From Lasiosphaeria ovina (taxonomy: Eukaryota; Ascomycota; Sordariomycetes; Sordariales; Lasiosphaeriaceae): a stretch of DNA of 64,000 nt. The stretch lies in NCBI GenBank assembly GCA_033439765.1, contig JAULSN010000001.1, forward strand, positions 248,001 to 312,000. The letters run 5' to 3'. Positions within the stretch are counted from its first letter, which is position 1. Every line of letters begins with the position of its first letter. Below are positions 57,395 through 64,000 of the stretch, piece after piece. Made by a program: the position numbers and the translations under genes. The notes below the pieces were generated by a model. The model saw only the letters and a program-made list of their open reading frames with translations, was not told where the DNA came from and searched no databases.

Positions 57395-58246
57395 TTGGGT
57401 CTTGGGATCACCTGCACCGAAGGAAACCGAACACAGCAGCAGTGCAGGGCCTTGCGATGGGTCCCAGCGCAAGCATTAAGTAGGTCCCGACGGCTAAGCA
57501 GATCCCACCGGGCTCGGGTGGCCTCTTGTCCTCAAGCTGAGGCTCTGCCCCGTCGCCTGCCACGTCACAGCGTCACGGGCAATAAATACCACGTTTGCCG
57601 CCCTCCAGCCCCAGGACTGCCATGGCCAGGACTGCGAGCTCGGAGCACACGCCGAACAGCAGGTTGGGTTGGGCAGTCGATGACTCGCCCGGCTCGATTC
57701 AACTTCCAGCTCTGTGGCCTTGCGAGTTGCGATGGGCCAGAGGGACCCGGAGGCTGCCGGTGGCTGCGTTGCTCGCTGTTTATCCGCCCAAGCCGCGTGT
57801 GACCACTGACACCGCCCTATCAGACCTCTCTGATGACCCGACCCCGAAAATTGGGATGGGGGTTCGTTTACCAAGTCCACGGGGGGTGCAGCCATTGCCA
57901 ATCTTGGGTAGCGCTCCCATGGAATTTCCACTGTTTTGTGGCCTGTCATTGGCTGGATCGGGTTTGCCCAGTGCGGCGTCTGCCTAAAGAGGCATGATTC
58001 GAAGCCTAGGCCCAATATTTGTCAATTTCATTTCCTGCTGTGCATGCGTTCGTTCGTTTGGGATGCGGCTGAACCTGTGGGGTGTGCCATGGTCGGGACT
58101 CTGTTGCGCCGCCGCCACCCCGTCTCTCGGGAATCGGGAGATCGCTGTTTCTCGGGCTGAAATGCATGCATCATCCTGCAAACCCTCACATGAACCGGTA
58201 GTCTCTCTTCAGATGCCCCTGGCCCCAGAACTAGCCCGCCAACGTC
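57395..58246. promoter_or_regulatory. Divergent gap between transporter genes
   Basis: An 852-bp head-to-head gap between the CorA-like gene (-) and the amino-acid permease (+). Coordinated expression is possible but no shared motif is evident. Confidence 0.4.
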
Positions 58247-61010
58247 ATGTCGGAGCCGCGGATCGAGCTTCCAGAATGGTATCCCGACTGGCTGCCCGCC
58301 GCCCCGCGAGGAGGCCCGCCGCGAGACCACCCGACTCCGGAAAGGGGAGAAGACGGCGATCAGCAGAATCCGCAGCAGCCACAACACCAAAATGAGCTGC
58401 GCGCCGATCCATCGCAGCTCCTGGGCCCTCCCTCTAGCCCCGGCCTGCTGCCGGTCGACTCCCGCACTGACCGGAGCTTGACGAGCCAGGCCGGCGCCTC
58501 GTCGGACCGCGGCGCCTTCACGCGCGCGCCGCCGAAGCAGATCCTCGTCACCCCCAGCGAAGACCGCACCGTCAAACGCAGGCTGCGCGGGATTCACCTG
58601 TTCGTATGTTGCACTTGCTTCTTTCTTCTTACACCTTTTTTAGTTCGGCTTTTTTCTAGCCTTGCGCGGAGAAATATCGCGCACGTCGGAAGTCCAGGAC
58701 ATGAATAAGTGCTGCGCTGTGCTGTGCCCCTGAAGGCCCAAACACAGCATATATAGCCCCTGAAACACCAAAAGAGTCCTTCCATACCCCCGACTGCAGA
58801 TGGCTGACCGCGCGCGCAGATGATCACGCTCAACGCCACGCTCGGCACAGGCCTCTACTGGCGCGGCGGGCAGATCCTCGAGCTCGGTGGGCCCCTGGCT
58901 GTGTTGCTGGCCTTTCTGCTCGTCGGTATCCTTGCTTGGGCCGTCATGCAGTGCATCACCGAGATGCTGTGCATCTGGCCGATTCCTGGTGCCTTGTCGG
59001 TCTATGTCAGCGAGTTTGTCGACGCCGAGCTGGGCATCGTCGTCGGCATTGCCTATTGGTGAGTCTCATTCCTTCAAAACGAGCGCCGCCTCCTCGCCGC
59101 TCACCTTGAGGACGGCATAAGATGTGGACTGACTCGGTATCTTCAGGTTCACCTACTCGGTCTCGTTTGCGGCCCTGGTCGCGACTTCCGCTGCTCTCTT
59201 CGACTACTGGCCCGCCCTCAGGGATAACAAGCGCGTCGATGGCGGAGTCATCTACTTTGCTATTCCTCTGGTCTTGACCATGGTTAATGGGCTTGGAATC
59301 GAGGTAAGGCTGCAAGTCACGTGTCGGGTGTGGGATGTCGCGGATGCTGATTTCCCTCGCGCAGATCTACGGCGTCATCGAGGTTATCACGGGATCGATC
59401 AAGATTCTCTTTCTCGCTGTCATCATGGTGTTCATGGTTGCCATCAACGTCGGAGGTGAGATCCTTCCTGTCTGTAGTGCTCCTCTGGAACCAGTGCTAA
59501 TACGCGTGTCGAAAAGCCGGTCCTGCCCCGAGAGAACATCGGGGTGACTCTTGTAAGTTCCCCTTCCCGGCCAAAAGAATGAGCCCTCTCTTACCATTGA
59601 TCACAGACTGGTCTTCGCCCACGGTCTTTGACACGGGCGCTGCGCAAAACTGGGTGACTGCCCTCTTGTAAGTGACCATGAGCGGCGCTCTCTCCTCACC
59701 CGCTGACGGACAAAGCATGTCGATATCGATCGCCACTTTCGCCTTTGTGGGCGTCGAGATCGTCGCCGCGTCTGCCCTCGAAGCCAGGTGGCCCGGGTCT
59801 CGCAGCGAGGACCGCATCGACTCGGGTCTCTCGCGCCGCTCCGACAAGCCACTGATCGGCTCGTCGGTCAAGTTTTCTGCCATTTTCCTGTCCGTCTTAG
59901 CCACCATCGCCTACACCATCAGCGGCGTCTTGGTCTCTCTCGACATCCCCCGCGACGATCCCAGCCTCCCGCGGCTCAGCTGGGTGACAACGACGGTTGA
60001 GCCTGTTAAGGACGATGGGAGCGGCGCGCCGCCGTCAATCACCACGTCTGCCTTTGTTGTCATAGCCCTGCAGTCGCAGATCCCGCACCTCGCCGACATC
60101 TTCAACGCCTTCCTCATCTTCACCGCCTTGACGTGCGCCCAGACCAACCTGTACGTCGCCTCGCGCACCCTCTTTGGGCTCACGAGCCGCCTCGACGGCG
60201 GAACTGGCCAGCCGTGGCTGCTGCGCGTGCTGGCTTGGTTTGGCCGCACCAACCGGCACAAGGTGCCCATGCGCGCCATGATCTTCTCGTCCCTGGCGTT
60301 CTCGTGGGTGCCGTTCTTGCAGCTGAAGGGCGGGACCGGTACCGACACTGCGATTGGCATGGTAAGTTCCCAGTTTGGCCGCTTTTTGCAACGCTGTTTA
60401 CGTGGTCTGACGGCTCGGTGTTTAGTTCATCGAAGTCCTGGCTGAGATGGGTTCCGTCGGCGTATTGATCGTCTGGGCCTGCGAGTGTCTCGCCTTCATC
60501 CGCTACTACCACTGGTGAGTTGGTTTGAAGCGTCTATCATTGTCTGAGATCTGTATCGCACTGACACCCACCCAGTATCCATCGCCACAAGGAAACCCTC
60601 CAGGCCGAAAAGATCTCCCAGGTCCGCCGCTGGGATCTGACCGATTACAACGACTACCCCTACCGCAGCCACGCGCAGCCCCTGCTCGCGTACCTCGCTC
60701 TTGCCGGCTGCATTTTCGTGCTGGTCGTAGCCAACGGCGCGGCGCTTTGGAACGGGTTCCATGATCTGCCGTTCCTCGCGTCGTATCTGATCGTGAGTTT
60801 TTTTCCCTCTTTCCGTTCCATGAATGTAGACTACAACAAAGGCTAACTGGAATCTCTGCGTTCGTGCTGCAGGTCCTCGTCTTCTTTGCCCTCTGGGTTC
60901 TACTCAAGCTCATTCACGGCGCCCAGTTCGCCTGGGTCGACCTGTCTAATCCCCAGCACGTCATCAAGAAGATAAAAACGCTTCATGAAATACGTCTTGC
61001 CGCGACTTGA
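58247..61010 (+). CDS. Amino-acid permease (APC superfamily, fungal YAT type)
   Basis: Ten exons (58247-58603, 58820-59058, 59147-59303, 59365-59455, 59517-59552, 59607-59667, 59716-60361, 60426-60514, 60576-60792, 60873-61010) join in one frame of 676 residues. After a ~110-residue Pro/Gln-rich cytosolic N-terminus comes LNATLGTGLYWRGGQILELG, the first APC helix with its unwound Gly motif. Further membrane helices follow, among them LLAFLLVGILAWAVMQCI, SVSFAALVATSAALF, ILFLAVIMVFMVAINVGG, IATFAFVGVEIVAASALEA, VKFSAIFLSVLATIAYTISG and VLVFFALWVLLKLIHG. AFVGVE-AASALEA matches the conserved fungal permease segment. These carriers move amino acids with protons across the plasma membrane. The substrate cannot be told. 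The first intron is unusually long (216 bp). Confidence 0.88.
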
Positions 61011-62420
61011 CTTGCCCTGGCCCTGGCTCTCCTCTGCTCACCCAGTCCACGCGACGTCAGCCCTGCCTGTGGAAGTTAACAATCCGCCTTTCTGTCTTGG
61101 CAAGGCAGCCCTGAACAACGGGCCCAACCACAACAGATTCTTAGCCGTGTATCTTTTGGGGCCCCTTGTTCCGGAACATCGGCTCCAAAGTCAAAGAGGA
61201 CAATAACTAGCCCAAATAGATCTTATGCTCGCCTCTCTGCTGCACCAAGTCGTGGCGAAGCTCGATCGGATTACTACCAGCGAGGCGACACAGATGCACG
61301 CACATAGCCAGTGGACCAAGTTGGCGGCGTCATACTGGAGCTTGACTTGGGCCTCGGATCGTATCTCGGGGGACTCCGACCATAAACACTCCTCCCATCC
61401 GCGCCCCTTCAAAATGAATATTTGAGTAGTCCGGGTTACATAAGTAGGACCCCTATGTCTGAAAGCCCCACTCCAATTAGCCCTTAATTAATCTACATCG
61501 TGCTCGAGGAGTGGCTTGCCCGGCGCAGATATTCCACTGTACGTACATATGGTACAGCCGATCACTATTGGAGGCGGATGCCTTGTCCAACTTCGATTTG
61601 GAGGCTAGTGGACAATGTAGGGTCGCCTGCCCCAATTATTCCTGGCTTGGTTGTTTGGGTACTAGGCTGGATGGGGAAGGCACGGATCCAGGCTAACAGG
61701 GTCCGAAACTGAATGAAGAGCTAACAGTACTGAATGTACAAATATCAGTCGAAATCTCCTCGGCGGGGAAGGTGCTTCTACCTAATTTATCACGAGTATA
61801 ATCCTGACACAAATTTCATTATCTCTAGTATTAGATAAAGATAGAGGGCACTAAGCTCGTATAAACGTGGCAAGGCAGTAGTCTAGGCCGGCTCTCAATA
61901 CCAAATTCCCACGCCATAGATTAGACAATGGGCCCAGTCATAGCCTAGAGGGTTGAGCGTGTATCTCATGTAAGAAATAGCTATCTTAATATTTACTAGG
62001 CTGAAATAGCCACGCCAATTTTGCGCCACTAATCAGCTCGGGTTGAACGGTAATTAGAATACCCAGGTTTATTTCTCAACCGGAATCATCTCAGCTTCAT
62101 CCGAACCCGTGCTGCGAAGGATCCAACCGCAAATCCCTAGCATAGCCTGACCGCTATCAATGAGTAGAACCTCGGTTTTCACCCCTTAGCTAACGTAGAA
62201 GTGCCACCGTATCTGCACGTCTCTCAACTACACGCAGGATACGAAGTCTTCATCTACCGGAGGGGATTTGAGCCCCCTTCCACGAACCAAACGACAGCGA
62301 CCGCAGCGATAATGGTCGAGCACGTGCAAGAGCCACACGGTCACCGCAGCCCACTTTCTGACTGTAATTAATTAGCTTGAGAAAGGAGCCCGATACCTGG
62401 AGAATCACACACCCGGCCTT
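61011..62420. other. Gene-poor stretch
   Basis: No gene is supported. 61700-62100 is AT-rich and could be a degraded repeat, but I recognise nothing. A segment near 62255-62345 resembles a tRNA T-arm on the minus strand without a complete cloverleaf. Confidence 0.45.
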
Positions 62421-64000
62421 TTATTGTGGAGCGTCCGGCCCCGAGTTCCTCGCATTGTCCGCCGGATGGAACATGTGCCTGCCGGTCAGCACCTTGGTCG
62501 GCCAGCCGGCATGCTTCAGTGCATCATGTGCGACGCAGAGGAGCATCGCATCGGTCCCTGGCAGATGCTTGTTAGGACGTCGCTCGCTCTCGCCCGTGAA
62601 CAAACAGAAAAGTGGGTGCCGCCAGCTTACCTTTTGCGCCGATCAGTGATCCGACGATTGGCGCGTACTCGGTCTTCCCCGAGACCCACGACTCGAATGG
62701 ATTCTGCCCGACTGTTCCCGCCCGTGGGCTTTAGCATGTCCCCATATTTCAAGTATACGAGTATGGGTAGGTGCTAGGTGGCTCTACTTACTGGGGATGA
62801 TGGCGTTGGGCACTCCCAGCACGGTGGGGAGGCACAAGGGGTTGAGGGCTGAGTCGAAGGGGGCTCTGCGGCCCGGCCCGGAGACCGCGCAGCGGTAGTT
62901 GGCGCCGGGCGTCCCGACGGGCAGCAACATGATGGTGTCTGCGGTCAGGACGTTGACCGCCATCCACTTGGCCACGGTCTCGCACTCGCGCAGTCCCTGG
63001 TCCCGCTGCTCCTTGGTCGTGTCGATGCCTCGTTGCCTGAGTACCTAATTAGCAATCTTTATGATGATGAGAAACAGTGAATAAAGAGGCCCTCTTACCA
63101 CCGAGCCGTCGTGAACGGGCTGGTGTACACCTTCTTCCCGAACCGCTGTTGGTATCCCGCGCCAAAGTCGTCGTAGACATGGTAGCCGTCGTAGAAGTTG
63201 GGCCAGTCTCCCGACTTCACAGAGGTTTGGTTAGCAAACTAACTAATCATAGATACGACTCTCTTGCCAAGTTGCCAGCCGGATAGGGGCTAACCTTTTC
63301 CATGTACTCTCTCAGCGGGATGTCTCTGCACTCGGCAGGGCCGGTCTCTGCCCATTCTTCAGCAAGAGACATGCGTGTGTGCGGGACCTGGAGGTAGTTC
63401 TCCAGAGCACCGAGGAACTCGTCTTGGAACTCGTCTTGTATCGCCTGCTGCGGACCGTTGGCTATGGGGAAGAAGTCGGTCGGGTATAGGATGCGCGTTG
63501 GTTTCTGTGCAGAGTTAGCATCTTGTTGGCTGGGAAGCATGCGCGGCGTGAGGTGTCTGACCTGGACGGTCAACTTGACACTATTTCCTGCGGCGGCGAA
63601 TAGTCGAAGGATGTCGGGGGCTGTCCGCGAGAGGATCCCGAGCGAGTCGAAAGGCCTGTTTGGAATGTCAGTATCTAGGTTGAGCTCTACATCTCCATTG
63701 ATCCACCTACGGAACGCTCGGTTGGACTCCTTCGAGCGAAGAAGAGCCAGTCGTCATTCTGATGCCCCAGAGCCCATGGGACGCAGCCGGCATGCGAATG
63801 TTTCCGGTTGCTACAGTGGACGTGGCGTTAGCAAAAACAAAGCGGCAGATTTCAGATCGGCGGGCAGGTAGGGAGTGTAAACATACTGTCGGTTCCGAGT
63901 GAAATATCGACCCAACTATATGCCGCCACCGCCGATCCTGCACCCGCGGAGCTCCCAGAAGAGTTCTGGTATCCATCGCCGCGCGGGTTGTAGGGCGGGC
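62421..64000 (-). CDS. Amidase (amidase-signature family), 5' end beyond the window
   Basis: Visible exons in order of transcription: >64000-63887, 63810-63711, 63655-63562, 63504-63295, 63214-63099, 63036-62792, 62711-62631 and 62557-62421. All junction phases agree and introns have clear GT-AG ends. The first visible exon holds the Gly/Ser-rich signature ([20 protein letters not shown]) with the catalytic Ser, and the next has [16 protein letters not shown]. The catalytic Lys should lie upstream of the window. Later parts include [57 protein letters not shown] and a C-terminus [20 protein letters not shown]. Amidase-signature enzymes hydrolyse amide bonds by a Ser-cisSer-Lys triad; this fungal subgroup acts on small amides of unknown identity. 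It appears intact. Confidence 0.86.

Noticed and set aside
62255..62345. tRNA-like T-arm (minus strand, GGGGGCTCAAATCCCC)
   Set aside because: Only four acceptor pairs form and the anticodon loop would be 11 bases; no complete cloverleaf found.
1..64000. CRISPR arrays, bacterial operons or prokaryotic defence systems
   Set aside because: The spliced genes are eukaryotic; no regularly spaced identical repeats with unique spacers were seen.

Overview
The window is nuclear DNA of a filamentous ascomycete (Pezizomycotina, most likely a Sordariomycete; genus not determinable by eye). The evidence is short GT-AG introns of 47-90 bp with CTAAC/CTGAC-like branch points, and fungus-typical families: a CFEM protein, a GH75 chitosanase, a BAS2-like secreted cysteine-rich protein, a patatin/NB-ARC/TPR NLR, a YAT-type amino-acid permease, and Fot1/pogo transposons with TIRs, TA target sites and the transition-type stop codons expected from repeat-induced point mutation (RIP). 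It looks like accessory, gene-poor sequence: intact genes alternate with pseudogenes, gene fragments, minisatellites and transposon relics.

Layout. 0.1-1.8 kb: broken F-box gene (-). 3.6-7.2 kb: five-exon patatin/NB-ARC/TPR NLR (+) with eight near-identical 42-residue TPR units. 7.8-9.7 kb: GH43 glycosidase relic broken by frameshifts (+). 10.9-11.9 kb: RBR/IBR-type RING protein (+). 14.4-15.1 kb: secreted protein with two BAS2-like modules (+). 17.1-18.1 kb: CFEM/GPI protein (-). 18.7-21.2 kb: a fungal transcription-factor-domain gene (-) divergent from an NAD-dependent reductase (+). 21.5-22.5 kb: GH75 chitosanase (-). 23.4-25.0 kb: secreted orphan (-). 25.7-26.6 kb: broken NPP1-like gene (+). 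28.8-29.6 kb: small protein with KRLREWSP repeats (-). 30.4-36.6 kb: an F-box-like gene, a glutathione S-transferase and a second F-box gene (all +). 37.2-38.6 kb: truncated P450 (-) abutting a truncated GGPP synthase (+). 39.1-39.9 kb: orphan poly-Asp protein (-).

41.2-43.8 kb holds a RIP-degraded Fot1/pogo element bounded by 48-bp TIRs and a TA duplication, split by a 753-bp solo LTR with a perfect 5-bp duplication. Beyond a 2EXR/F-box-like gene (43.9-45.6 kb, -) lies a second, distinct Fot1/pogo element (46.4-48.3 kb) with 46-bp TIRs and one reading frame broken by four stops. 48.9-52.1 kb: five-exon protein kinase with a long C-terminal extension (+). 53.2-54.2 kb: relics of an APN2 nuclease and an RS-domain exon. 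54.8-57.4 kb: CorA-like Mg transporter (-), divergent from a ten-exon amino-acid permease (58.2-61.0 kb, +). 62.4-64.0 kb: amidase (-) running off the right edge.

Themes. Decay has two signatures. The F-box gene, P450, NPP1-like gene, APN2 fragment and both transposases carry stops explainable by C:G to T:A changes in Trp, Gln or Arg codons (RIP-like), whereas the GH43 relic is broken almost only by indels. The P450/GGPP-synthase junction looks like one deletion that removed a shared promoter and the 5' halves of two divergent terpenoid-type genes. Functional groupings (surface and secreted proteins, NLR, reductase plus regulator) are inferred from sequence only; no cluster is proven.
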